Assembly: GCA_051294375.1 (NCBI GenBank)
Contig: CM119270.1
Span: 18,843,546-18,907,545, forward strand
Origin: Paraspadella gotoi
Taxonomy: Eukaryota > Chaetognatha
Reading direction: 5' to 3'
DNA: 64,000 bases
Made by a program: the position numbers and the translations under genes. The notes beneath the pieces are model-generated. The model was not told the DNA's origin and did not search any database. It was given only the letters and a program-made list of their open reading frames with translations. Shown here one piece after another: positions 33,780 through 45,058 of this stretch. Numbering within the stretch: the stretch's first letter is position 1; each line of letters starts with the position of its first letter.

Positions 33780-36751
33780 AATAGAATCTTTTTTTTTTCT
33801 GGTTTCTGGTAGTTTTTAAGAATTATAGTCGCACTAAGCCTATGAGGCATCTCCGAGTGACATACGCCAGAGTATTCACATGCCTATCCAAAAGCAATAT
33901 ACGATCGAGACTCGGACGAAAATGGAAACGCCGAATCCTGATTGGTCAATTCATTTGATGTACCGGAAAATCACATATCCGGTCTTGTGCATATTCTATA
34001 GGAACACGAGTAAATTGTAAATGCTCCTATTAATATAACTATAAATAGACCTAGCTTGTTCAGTTATACAGTAAGCCATTGAACAATATACTTCCCTGGG
34101 TTCCACATGTCACTTTAATCTCTCCGGAATAAAATATCATCCTGATCGCCCCCTAGAAATCCATCGATGCTATTCCTTAAATGTGGTGCAGCTCGTGGGA
34201 TTCTGAACCCACGCAGTCTCCCGAAGAGACAACAATATTACAAAGCTTTGAAATATTTGCTGTAATATATTTAACTAGGAAATTGAATTAAATGAAGTAA
34301 AACTAAGGGTCCCATAGAAGCAGATGGCACGGAGAGTGAGAAGAAGAGTGAGAGAGCAGTGTAGAGAGAGTGAAGAGAGAGTGAGAGAGAGGTGAAAGAG
34401 AGAAGTGATGGAGTATGAGTGAGAGAGAGTGAGAGAGAGTGAGAGAGAGTGAGAGATAAATTGTAAACTTCTCAAATTCTCCATATGCGAGTACTAATAC
34501 CATGTTCCGCTTTAAAATGCAAATGTGAAATTAATTATGAATCCTTCAATTTCAAATAATAATCACATAATTACAAAAACGAAAGTGGAAATTAGTATAT
34601 CGGTATATAAGTTATCTATTCGTCGTTAATCTTTAAATTCAAGCTTATATAATCCCTTAAAGTTCTCTTCAATCTAACATCGTAAAAAACAACATGTGAA
34701 AAATTAAAGACTCTTCAGTCTCTAAGGGGGTGAAATGAGTGCGATAGAGGAGAGAGAGAAAAAATTGTGAACTCTCGATCGCGATCCCGGGGATCGAGGC
34801 GTTTCGCCACATCGCATTCACGCGACTTATTTCGATCATTATCGCTCCATTAACGAAAATCCAACAAAGTTCTTCAAATAGAAATTCAACTTCACAAAGT
34901 CACGCCCGCGGGTTTCGAGAACGCAACGCTCTCGTTTCGGGTGGCGAGAAACCAAAGTTCGCGGAGCTCTGCTATGGATGTGCGCGGCCAAACTCAAGCC
35001 TCTTGTCCTTGAGGTATCTCAACTGTAACAGACCCTTAGTCTACCCAATGAAGATTACGTTGTTAGTCGAAACATACTCGCCGTCAACCAATCAATATCC
35101 TCTGTCACGTCCAATCAAACCGCTTCAGACTCCGTATTTTTTAAGCGGCCGTACACCACAAAACCAAATAGCGTCGTTTGTCTCGGCTCTTTCTCGACCA
35201 TGGTGTAATTTCACTGCATTCACGAGAGAATCGCATTAGATGAACAAAATCCGAGGAAAAAAGGAAAAAAAAAGAGAGGAAAGAAAAATATGTTTTCTGA
35301 AAAAAAAAATGGGAGTCGGAGAGCAGAGCATTCCATAACGAGCGCGATGAGAATGCAACAGATGTCCGGAAAATTGTGTTTTTTTCCTCAGGGCGCTGAG
35401 GTAGATTAAAAACGCACGTGGCATGCTAACGGCATGTATCGGATGAGAGTAAGTATAAATTATAAAATATCACTTATAGAAAATAGAAATAAATTTACTC
35501 GATATTTTGTCAATATTTAGTGTATCTAATGACTTTCTGTGACGTATGAAATGTGAAACAGGACCGCTCGGTCGCGAAGTACGGCGATACAAAAACTCCT
35601 GCTTTAAACCTTTCAAACTCGCACGCCGAGCGGGAATCGTCGGGTTTTACTGCAGCAATGCCGCGATTTGCAGTGCGAACGTCTGCGATATCTTCTCGCA
35701 TGACGGAAGGAAGCGGACTCTGTGAAGGCGGAGGTAAGGGAAGGGGAGAGTTGTGAGGGGAAGAGAAGTGAGTGAAGGGATTTATGAAAACAGGAAAGGA
35801 GGAAGAGGAAAGGAAAGAAATGTGGAGTTCAACGAGGATATGGAAGGTAAAGAAAAGAAATGCAGAAACGAAAGGAAACAAGTGAGGCCATAGAGAGAGA
35901 AGAAGAAGAACAGGAAGAGAGAGAAAAGATGAAAAGAGAAGAAAGCAAAAAAGAGAGGAAGAGAAAGGGAGAAAAGAAAAGAGAAAGAGAGAGAAGACTG
36001 CGTCACGCCTCCCGTTGTTTGCTAAAGCGAAGGAGACTAATGGAGCAACAGTCGAGCCAAAATGTTGATCAGGGATTAAAAAGAAAAAAAAATTGTTTCG
36101 TCGCGTGAACGCAGCGAGTCACGCCCACGATGAGAGACGCCGCTTCGCCGCTTCCGCCGCCGCCGCCGCCAGCATCTTTCCGCTTCTGACCGCCTCCAAC
36201 GCCCAGCGTCCTGCTTCGTACGCGATCACAACGTTGATGGCAAGACGAAGTCAATGGAGACGTTTGCCCTCGACGTGCGTGGACTACGATTGAGCGAAGA
36301 AAAGATGAAGGAATTTCTAAGAAATGGAGTAAGTTGTGTGTTGTTGCTTGAGAAAAGAAAACGACGAAGCGTTTAGGTTGAAGAGAAGATAAAGCTAACA
36401 GAGGGGTTCGAAGATGATAAAATTGATCATTATAGTCAAAAAGAAAGATAAAAGATTCAGCTTTGAAGGACCTAAGAAGTAAATTAAAATGTTTAAATTT
36501 CTCATAAGTTTCATTGTGAATAAATTGATTATATGACGGTTTCTTGTCTCCTCGAATCAAAATATTATCCCAAGTCCTGTAAATCCAGTTGTGGCCTCTC
36601 TCTACTCTCTCTCTCTCTCTCTTCTCTCTCTCTCCAGTCTCTCTACTCTCTCCTCTCTCTTCATCTCTCTGTCTCTCCTCCTCCGTCTCATCGGTTATCG
36701 GTTTCTCCGTCACAAAAAGGTTATCTTTCCGGCTTGAGCAGTTGAGTGAGT

Positions 36752-36782
<31 letters not shown>

Positions 36783-38010
36783 AGAGAGAGAAGAGAGAGA
36801 GAGAGAGATGAGAGAAGAGAGAGAGAGAAGGAACAGAGTGCGTCGTCATGAAGCGCAAATGGGCATGCCCTCAAATCTCTATATGATATCCAGACTTGAA
36901 ATGAAAAAAATTCTTTATTTATGAGATAAAAATACAAATCGAGATAGAACTATAATTTAGAAAATAATAAAAATAATTAGAAACATAATTAGAAATAAGA
37001 AAATAACCCAAGATTGAATAAAATAAAATAAAATAAATCAACCAAATGAAAAAAAATTACAAAATATAAAGATTTACAGAAGTAACTGGAAAAAAGGACA
37101 CAGCAAAGAGAGACTAAAATCACGTGAAAATAGTTCGGCTGAAAAAAAAGAGAAATAAAAGAGAAAAAAAATCCGAAAAATAAGAAAAAAAGAAAGGAAA
37201 AAAAAGAAAATAACAAACGAGGTTCCGTTTGCCCGAAGATTCTCTCCCCCTGGTGATATTTTTCAACGCGTTTCCTGTTTTGTTTTGGCGAAAAAAACCA
37301 AAAAACAAAAAAAAAAAAAACAAAAACAAAAAAAAAAAAAAAAAAACGTGAAAACGACGAAAAATGAACTTTCGACTTTTTCTAATTTGTCATCCAGGAA
37401 AAGCTTTTTCACCGACTTAAATAGTCGGCGTAAAGAGCGCCAGGATAGTGCCGGAATCCTGCTTTGAACGCGCTTGGGAGGGGCCGTGAGCTATCAGCGC
37501 CAATTCCTCGCTCAAAACCTCGTTTGCGGGGCCATGACAAAAACATTTTCAACGGCGCATTCCATCACAGCGCCCGTTTCCGGTGCCACTGACTTTGAAT
37601 TCCCTTGGCGCGCCATTAGCGCCACTTCTGGTTCCACAGGAAGCCAGGACGCGGCGTCGCTGCAGGTGATCGTGACACGTCCCGAACGATTTTCGTTTAC
37701 GTCGCATTTGACATCGTCGTCGTCGTCGTTATAAGTCGCGTCGTCATCGTCGTCGTCTTGAGGTAAAAAACGATCGATTTCAATTTGATATTCGTCGTAA
37801 AAAATAAAAATCGGAATCACAAACGTGGAAGTGATAAGAAAGAAGAACAAGGTCGACCTTTGTTGAGCTTAAAATATTTTTGCATATTGCAGTAAGAAAA
37901 AGTTAGCTATGTTTACGTTAAATCATTATAAATTGAGCACAGACTTTGCGCCTAACTTTTTTTATTTTTTGCTAGGTCCGGATTTTTTGTTTGCAGAATC
38001 TAAGCCATTT
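33780..38010 (+). repeat. Duplicated segment, noisy copy
   Basis: Collinear with 28428-33600. Its first part (33.8-36.8 kb) has frequent small insertions and deletions throughout, including in simple words (for example gtggtgcagctcgtgggattctg for gtggtggcagctgtgggattcg). It starts just after a 25-base gap. The error pattern resembles uncorrected long-read gap filling rather than evolutionary divergence. Confidence 0.8.
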
Positions 38011-38302
38011 TTTTAATCCATGAAATGTAAATTGTAAAATTAGTGACCGTCACAGTGATAGTGATTCACCGAATCAATTGTATTGAAGACTTGGCATCAT
38101 TTTTTCAAAATTATATCAAACTTAAGAATTAAACTATTAATATCAAAAATAACTTAATAATCGTGAATCATTAATCATGTAATTAATAAAAATAATAAAA
38201 TTCTGTGCTTCGCGAATTTTTCTTTATTCTTTCTTTTTCTCGCCAGGGGATACAATCCGTGGCAAGCAGAGTTTCTCAATTACAAGTAAAACAGGTTTTT
38301 CG

Positions 38303-38379
<77 letters not shown>

Positions 38380-38645
38380 AGAGAGAAGGGAGAGAGAGAG
38401 AGAAAGTCGAAAGTCAACAAACGCGTAAAAGATTTTTGTCAAATTCAGATAAATCAACGACTGAACGACAAGTTGGCTGAGCACTTCAGTTTATTGCATT
38501 TGTCGAAGTTAAAAGATAGCGATGACGAAACACAATAAATTAACCGAGTGAAAAAATACACAATGAAAAATGAAATTACATAAAAGAAGAAAAAATTAAA
38601 TAGACAAAGTTCAACGTGTCAAAAAAAAAAAAACTTATCAAAAAA

Positions 38646-38791
38646 ATGCGTCCCGAGGTCTATCCACGCCTCGTGGCGTTATTTTGCGCCATCGTCGGCT
38701 GGAGTGACGTCATTTTCTCGACGGAGATCGACGTTACGGTGACGTCATCTGGCGTCAAATGTCGCGACGGAAGAAAATGCACAAACAAAAA
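38646..38791 (+). CDS. Cys/Trp-module membrane protein, exon 1 (signal peptide)
   Basis: ATG at 38646 opens MRPEVYPRLVALFCAIVGWS followed by DVIFSTEIDVTVTSSGVKC, CRDGRKCTNK and a donor AAAAA|GTAAAG (phase 2). Residues 9-20 form a short hydrophobic core after Arg-8, with cleavage plausible near residue 25, so this is a secretory signal peptide. The phase fits exon 2 (39099). The two CxxxxC-type cysteines open module 1. A TCAGT initiator-like motif about 160 bases upstream (near 38486) is a possible start site, but this is weak. Confidence 0.7.
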
Positions 38792-39098
38792 GTAAAGAAG
38801 TACACGATTAGTTTTTTTTTTTTTGTGATGTTTTCTCTATTTTCCATCGAAAACTATTGTAATACTACTTAGTTATTACTGACCCTGTTCGGAACTGTTC
38901 AAAAGAGTGACGCGTCGTTTAAACAAACCAAACGCAGGATTTAAAGTTCCAGAAAGCAATAGAAAAATCTCACAGATCCTCTGGGTTCACCAAAAGAGGG
39001 GGCTAACCACATCGTCCGAGCCTACCCTCCCTTTCCTCCCACTTTAATCCACGAGGACTTCACTCACCCTTTTACTTACCCCGCCCCACTCACTCCAG

Positions 39099-39353
39099 CT
39101 ATTGGTCCTATTACTGCTACTTGGACGACGGACGCTGGGATCTTTGCTGCAACGACGCAAATGGCTGCGCCCCTCTCCTGTCCCAGACGCTGCCGCCGTC
39201 GTCTAAGCAGCAGCAGCGAGAGACTTTCTGCAGCACCAGCTCCCATAAGACCGTCGACGAAGGATCAGGCCGCTGCCGCACGAAGGCGGAGAATCTCACC
39301 ATGGCCGGGGTTCCTTGCGACGTTGGAGAATTTTGTGGATATTATGGGCGCAA
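39099..39353 (+). CDS. Cys/Trp-module membrane protein, exon 2
   Basis: Acceptor ccactcactccag|C, donor GCGCAA|GTGAGT, 255 bases, phase 2 to phase 2. It reads YWSYYCYLDDGRWDLCCNDA (end of module 1), a Ser/Gln linker, GRCRTKAENLTMAGVPCDVG and EFCGYYGRK (start of module 2). N-L-T is a potential N-glycosylation site. The hallmark is C-Y-x(5)-W-x-x-C-C. Alternative frames lose all cysteines, which supports this one. Confidence 0.72.
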
Positions 39354-39449
39354 GTGAGTTTGGAGGGGATTGGTGGGTAAGTAATGGTAAGTTATCATTA
39401 GAAGAAAGAGAAAAAGATCATATGGGCTTGAAGTGAAAAAGGTTTTTGA

Positions 39450-39581
39450 GGTGGGTAAGAGAAATCTTTGTCGATGTGGTCAGTGGGTGAGAGAAATCTT
39501 TGTGGATGTGGTCAGTGGGTAAGAGAAATCTTTGTTTCAAATGTGTCAGGGTAATGGAGAAATCTTTATCAATGTGCCAGT
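39450..39581 (+). repeat. Four-copy tandem repeat (about 33 bp unit) in intron 2
   Basis: The unit begins gtgggtaagagaaatctttg and continues with a gatgtggtca-like end. The four copies diverge progressively to the right. Intronic, with no evident function. Confidence 0.8.
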
Positions 39582-39826
39582 TTATCCTCGCAACAAAATT
39601 TACCTCAAACGAAGAAAGAAAGAGTTTCCGATCGAGAATCTGAGTCTGGCTGGAAAGCGTTAAATGAAAAAGGGCAAAAATGACCTGTTGCATAGTGAAT
39701 CGGTTACACGGTTTATAATCAGATTAGAAACTTTAGTTTACATCATGTAACATTGTGAATCGATTGTAAAAGTGATTGTGACTCAAATAATGTCTCGAAC
39801 TTTCTTCTTCACAAATTCCTTCTCAG

Positions 39827-39946
39827 ATACCAATGGTGCTGGACTAACAAAGGCGAAGCACAGTGGACTACTGTTGCTTCCCGGATCTCCTTGCAAAGAA
39901 ACCGTGATCGAAAATCACGTCTTGTTCGCTTGCAAATCTTGTCACG
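39827..39946 (+). CDS. Cys/Trp-module membrane protein, exon 3 (two single-base deletions)
   Basis: Acceptor ccttctcag|A, donor TCACG|GTGAGA. It reads YQWCWTNKGEAQW, then a short stretch one base out of frame, then GSPCKETVIENHVLFACKSC. Restoring one base after TGGAC and one in the CCC run gives a module-2 W-x-Y-C-C motif and also corrects the exon phase from 2 to the 1 required by exon 4. Both problems are solved by the same two bases, so these are almost certainly sequencing errors. Confidence 0.65.
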
Positions 39947-40014
39947 GTGAGATTTATATAACAAATCTTATAATCAGAAATCTTCCGGTATAAATCTTCC
40001 GTCTTCACCTCCAG

Positions 40015-40265
40015 TGGTCAGTCACCACTGCCACGACGTGGTCCACCCTTGCCAACCACGTCCCGTCCACCGCAGCATCCATAACTACGCCTGCGTCCGC
40101 CCCTGCAGCCAGGGCGACCGCAGTAGCGCGAGAGGCTCGTGGACATCGGAGAGTACGGTTGGTTGCTACGTGAAGAAGGACGAGTCCGCCTGGGATTGGT
40201 GCTGCGCCTTGGGGGAGACTTGCGGCACAGGTGCGGCATAATGATGCGAGTGTCAACAGCACGCG
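40015..40265 (+). CDS. Cys/Trp-module membrane protein, exon 4 (one frame break near the 3' end)
   Basis: Acceptor acctccag|TG joins in phase to exon 3. It reads VSHHCHDVVHPCQPRPVHRS, NYACVRPCSQGDRSSARGSW, GCYVKKDESAWDWCCALGET and C. The last part repeats the C-Y-x(7)-W-x-x-C-C module. Before the consensus donor (ACGCG|GTAAGT) the frame must change to QVRHNDASVNST, which then joins exon 5 in phase. The break lies at about 40225-40235. Confidence 0.68.
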
Positions 40266-40739
40266 GTAAGTAAGAGAGCAATTGTTTCTTTTTAATTTTA
40301 TTTGTGGGAAAAAAAGTAAGATATTCTTTAAGATAATAATAATAATCTTATTTACATTTTGCCGTCGAATGAATATTTTTCTGTTTTAAACGTCAACTTG
40401 ATATGAAATTTCCGCTTTGATTGGAATTTTTGTAGGTATATTCTAGTAAAATAGCTAATTGTTTTAAATAAGATGTTCACTAATAATTACTGGTTAATAA
40501 TATAATATTTATAGCGACGAGGGGAAGAGAATAAAAGAATAAAAGAATAAGTAATTAAAAATATTTTTCTACCTCAAAATTTCAACTTTTTCTTTTATGT
40601 ATGGCATTTTCAGTCCAATGTCATTTTGGATCCTCTACGTTTAGATTATTCTATTCGGTCTGGGAAAACTGATGATAACCGTAAAAGTTGTGACGTCGTC
40701 ATTATTACGTTACACAACCCCAACCTTTTCCCAATAAAG

Positions 40740-40864
40740 GTGTTACGTACGCGAGGGACAGCGTTGGCCCATGGACTGCAAAAAGTCCTCGGCACCGGAT
40801 CCGGTGCCGGAGGATTTCCGGTCGCCGATCACGCCCACGGATTTGAACACGGGGGAGATCGTGG
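40740..40864 (+). CDS. Cys/Trp-module membrane protein, exon 5
   Basis: Acceptor ttcccaataaag|G, donor CGTGG|GTGAGG, 125 bases. It reads CYVREGQRWPMDCKKSSAPD, then PVPEDFRSPITPTDLNTGEI. The first part is a fourth, reduced module (C-Y-V-x(5)-W-x-x-D-C). The Pro/Thr-rich remainder is a juxtamembrane stalk. Confidence 0.7.
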
Positions 40865-40954
40865 GTGAGGGGATAATCAACAATACTGTACCACAGTATT
40901 AACAATAATCTCGCGGCGTCTTACAGTATATTACCCTTATTTCCTCTTCACCAG

Positions 40955-41049
40955 CCATCGTCGTCATCGTCGCCGTCATCGTCGCTATCGTTTTACATTT
41001 CGTTCTTCGTCGATTCAACGATAAACCGGGATGGAGTCAGTTGAATTAA
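40955..41049 (+). CDS. Cys/Trp-module membrane protein, exon 6 (transmembrane helix and tail)
   Basis: Acceptor ctcttcaccag|CC, phase 1. It reads AIVVIVAVIVAIVLHFVL, then RRFNDKPGWSQLN and a stop at 41047. This is a clear single membrane helix with a basic stop-transfer (RR) and a tail of about 13 residues. With exon 1 it makes a complete type I membrane protein of roughly 330 residues. Confidence 0.72.
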
Positions 41050-42660
41050 CCGTTTTGCGCTGTTGCGGATTTGACGCTGCGTCGTCGATACTGCGGCGTC
41101 GATACTGCGGCGTAGATACTGCGGCCTAATGCTGCAGCGGGCAATGCCTTCGATTTAAACGCGACCATTAATTATCATTAAGTCGTTAGTNNNNNNNNNN
41201 NNNNNNNNNNNNNNNNNNNNNNNNNNNNNNNNNNNNNNNNNNNNNNNNNNNNNNNNNNNNNNNNNNNNNNNNNNNNNNNNNNNNNNNNNNNNNNNNNNNN
41301 NNNNNNNNNNNNNNNNNNNNNNNNNNNNNNNNNNNNNNNNNNNNNNNNNNNNNNNNNNNNNNNNNNNNNNNNNNNNNNNNNNNNNNNNNNNNNNNNNNNN
41401 NNNNNNNNNNNNNNNNNNNNNNNNNNNNNNNNNNNNNNNNNNNNNNNNNNNNNNNNNNNNNNNNNNNNNNNNNNNNNNNNNNNNNNNNNNNNNNNNNNNN
41501 NNNNNNNNNNNNNNNNNNNNNNNNAAGAAAACATAGAATGCTAAGATAGAGAAGACGCAAACGACCCAATATGACGACGACAACGACGATGACAAGAACA
41601 ACGACGACGACAACAACGACAACGACGTCCAACATAACGACGAATAGCAGTACAACGACGATGAAGATGACGGAAGCGTCGAAGCCACCAACGACGTCCG
41701 CGTGGATTGATGACCTCGTTGACGGCGTCACGTGACGGGCTTTGATTTATGTCTTCTTTTGTCGCCTGGCAACGAGAGACGTGAGACGTCCGATCGACGG
41801 GAAACCACGTGCTTGGTCGGGATTTTTTTTTTCTCTCTTTGCTTGCAATAACTTTCACGGTGCTTGTTGAGAATTGTCCCTCCAAGGGGCGGTCTTTAGG
41901 TAAATCCTTCTTTTACTTTTACTCTGCTATCTTTGTTTTTTCTTCGTGCGCTTAGGATTTCTAAGAAAAGCCTCTGAACTCCGTCCTCACAAACGAAACA
42001 CTTATTGTTTATGTTCTGAGAAGAGATAAGAAGAGAAAGGTCGGACCAAACGACGCCTTAACGCCGTTCCATCGACGAGGTAATGTCTTTGGAATCGGCG
42101 CCGTTGCAAACAACGCCGGTCCAAACCGGCGCGGTTACGAACGTGACGCCGAAAATATCCCATTTCAGATTAACGGAACGATTTTGTGATTTTTGAGAGT
42201 CGGTAGGGACGGAGAATAGAGGGTAAGGGAGGGTTGGGGTTAAAAAAGTAAGTTGGGCCAGAGGAATGAATGAATGAATGAATGAATATAAACGAATACG
42301 GTACTGAGGCAAAAGGTTTTAGAAGATTGGCTCGAAAGGATTCTCACCAGGGGAACACGTTGGAACGGAGTGGAACCGATTGGAAAGAACGACGACGACA
42401 ACAACAACAACCAATTTCGACGATTCGAACGTTTGTCTTCATTTTTAGACGTCAAAACATGAAAAAAAAGAANNNNNNNNNNNNNNNNNNNNNNNNNNNN
42501 NNNNNNNNNNNNNNNNNNNNNNNNNNNNNNNNNNNNNNNNNNNNNNNNNNNNNNNNNNAAGAAAGAAAGAAAGAAAGAAAAAAAGCAAGAAAGAAAGATG
42601 GGAGGAAAGAAAGAAAAGAAAAGAAAGGGAGCAACGAGGAATAAAGAGATCACAAAACCC
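41050..42660. other. Downstream of the membrane-protein gene: repeats and gaps
   Basis: Contains a three-copy 14-base repeat (gtcgatactgcggc, 41085-41130), a 334-base gap (41191-41524), CGA/CAA microsatellite (41570-41640), an ATGA run (42265-42288) and another gap (42473-42558). Minus strand 42062-42190 reads RSVNLKWDIFGVTFVTAPVW with a stop at about 42060, and the plus strand is also open there. Neither is recognised. No polyadenylation signal was identified before the gap. Confidence 0.45.
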
Positions 42661-42674
42661 GCAGGTGAAAAGAA

Positions 42675-42891
42675 AATTTCCCAAAAATAAATTTCACGTC
42701 GTCAAAATCGGAAGTAATAAAAATCCCGCGCAGGGTTCCGCCCACGCAGCAGCCGACGCAGGCCGTCGACACGGCAGCATACGCAGCGAAATACGCAGCC
42801 GACGCCGAAGCTCAGCAGACTACGCAGCTGTCACCACCAAAAGCCGTCAGTCGAAAAAACCGAAAAACATCGAGAAATCTTAATTTTTTTC
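42675..42891 (+). CDS. Candidate Ala/Gln-rich exon (runs into a gap)
   Basis: Open plus-strand frame without an ATG: PRRVPPTQQPTQAVDTAAYA, then AKYAADAEAQQTTQLSPPKA. The segment is low complexity but codon-like (CAG, GCC, GCA, ACG), typical of a disordered region. Its 5' boundary is unclear and the 3' end meets a 25-base gap. The competing frame (Ser/Arg-rich, stop at 42881) cannot be excluded. Confidence 0.3.
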
Positions 42892-42916
42892 NNNNNNNNN
42901 NNNNNNNNNNNNNNNN

Positions 42917-43932
42917 GACCCATAAAACGAATTTGAATCAGGGGGAAGGAAATCTACTAATTTTTTTTTTCTTCACATTTTTTCTAATAGAACATTTACT
43001 CTTCCAGGGCATACCGTGGGGTGAGGGGCGGGGGGATGAGGGCGAGTTATGAGATGATGAGTTATAGAATTGGTGAATTAGACTTAAATATTTGTTTCAA
43101 TGGTCTATGAATAGATAGTGATTAATCCTTTTCGCTTAAAATAGAAGACTGGTAGTGTAAAATTTAGTAAAAAGGTTTTAGTATTGTGGAGAACCCTTGT
43201 TTTAATGTTAAGAGATGATGGAGATTGAGATGGGTATGTTTTTAAAGTGACTGTTCCTGGGGTTCTAGAATTGAGATTAAATGCTGGGATGTAAGAAATG
43301 ATGGAGATATATTTATGTGCTGGGTAGATGATGAAGGCTATATCTATGTGCTTGTGTGAGAGATGTGGGATTTGATGGCTGGGGGTAGCCACCAGACTCC
43401 GCAGTGGATTGTTATTGATCGCACTGGTTTACATAATAATTTCTGTGTGTGTGGGAGATGAACATTTCGCGCGTTCCACCCTGTCTTGTACGTGTACGTC
43501 GATTGCATAAATTGTATGAATGTTCGTGCGGGTCATATATTTTAAAACAACATTGTTACAAGTAATTTCATAAAATAGTATTATGTGCGCGTGTAATTAT
43601 CTCAGTTTAAAACTGAATAAGGAGCGGATTCTAACATTTCATATGATCGAACCCAGTGGTATAGTGATAGTACACCTAGTAAAAGGGGTTACAGGAATGA
43701 ATCTGAAGCCGAAGCCTAAGCCCTGAAAGGAGGATCGGGGTAAAATCGGGTTGGGCCGGAGACTGAGTATACGCATTGAATCTTTTTCTGTTTACTCGCT
43801 GTTCCTTCTCGACGTTTTTTTATGCCTTCGTCTTTCTTTCCTTCATCAGTTCCTTAAATTCCCTGATTGGTGTATTAATTTTATTATTTCTGGTAGAGTT
43901 GTCATACACGAGGTGTAGCGTTATCGTCAGGG
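42917..43932. other. No gene seen; weak microexon candidate and degenerate repeat
   Basis: At 43008-43020 thirteen bases (ggcataccgtggg) lie between a good acceptor (ttactcttccag) and GTGAGG. Around 43195-43385 a loose repeat of gatgatggagat and atatatctatgtgctt appears. The 95-codon minus-strand frame there follows from that repeat. Confidence 0.35.
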
Positions 43933-44088
43933 CTAGTTCCCGTCTTTCCTAATTTTCGCGGGTCGTCGTCCATCAACATTAGAGTCATCACTCTTCGTGC
44001 TCTCCTGCTGCTCGGTCATTGTCTGACATCTGTTTGTCTTATTTGTGGCTGATGTATTATTAGAGTCGTCGTTATCCAGGGTGGTCAT
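43933..44088 (-). CDS. Short unrecognised ORF, polar (51 codons)
   Basis: ATG at 44088 reads MTTLDNDDSNNTSATNKTNR, then CQTMTEQQESTKSDDSNVDG, ending IRKDGN. The composition (Asn/Asp/Ser/Thr) is not a repeat artefact, and codon use is ordinary. It may be a fragment of a transposon-encoded protein, given the frame upstream at 44716-44991, but nothing identifies it. Confidence 0.25.
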   Translation of the reverse strand: MTTLDNDDSNNTSATNKTNRCQTMTEQQESTKSDDSNVDGRRPAKIRKDGN

Positions 44089-44715
44089 TCTGGACCCTTA
44101 CATCGTTGTGCGCGATCCGGTCCGTCTTTTTATGCATAAATGGCTAGAATCTTGACATTTAGTATCGTCGTCAACACATAAGCGACGTGCTTCATAATTG
44201 TTGTCATTACATCATTTTTTCAAAAACATCCTCGCTACTTTTTGTTGTCATTTTGGACATGACAGGCTTCGTTTCTTACTCTTTTCTCTCTCTTCTCTCT
44301 CATCAATAGTCGCTACGTCGGTATTTAGATTTCTGCTCTTTTATCCATTCTTCTCTGTCCATCTCATATAATTCATACTTTGCCGTGACCATTTTTCTCG
44401 TGTCGAGAAAGTTTTGGGTCACTGTCATTCAGTTTTTCTCGCTATGTACATGGCAAGCCGCGGGGAGTGACCATATGACCAAAATTGTTAGAAATTGTCG
44501 TGCGGAGAACCTATTATTAAGCTAGAACGCATACCTAAATGGCTCTTATCTTCCGAGTCTGACTATGATTTATATTCTTCTCTTCTTCCGGCGATACGAC
44601 GTTAGAAAATTTTAAAAATTCACATCTCGTTATTAACTGGTCATCCACACACTACATTAATACGAGATGATTTAACACAGACGGCTATTTTTCTTTTTAC
44701 ACTCTTCTCCGTTTG

Positions 44716-44991
44716 TCATACGCAATCTGTCCTGTTTTTTGCGTCCTTTACCGTCCGGTTTAGTAACGCCCACTTGGCCATTTTGTCCGCTGCTTCCCCA
44801 CCCCCAAGCTCTTTGCTGGGGTCTCGAGCGTCCACGTTATCAGCCATCCACATAGATTTGTTGGACTGCAGATTAATGATCGAGAAAAAAGGAAGACGAG
44901 ATCGGTAACCGTTTTCGGAAACCGGAAGAGTAAATACCCGTTTGAGTGCAGTGGAGACGAGAGGTGCATAGAGGGAATCTGAGGAACGCAT
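44716..44991 (-). other. Possible degraded retroelement reading frame
   Basis: A 91-codon minus-strand frame ends SKELGGGEAADKMAKWALLN followed by RTVKDAKNRTDC. E-A-A-D-K-M-A-K-x-A-L resembles the C-terminal part of retrotransposon RNase H domains (G-N-E-x-A-D-x-L-A-K-x-A). The catalytic residues that should lie upstream are not visible, so this is suggestive only. Confidence 0.2.
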
Positions 44992-45025
44992 GAGAGATGA
45001 AGCATTTATTGAGAACGTCGGTCAT

Positions 45026-45058
<33 letters not shown>

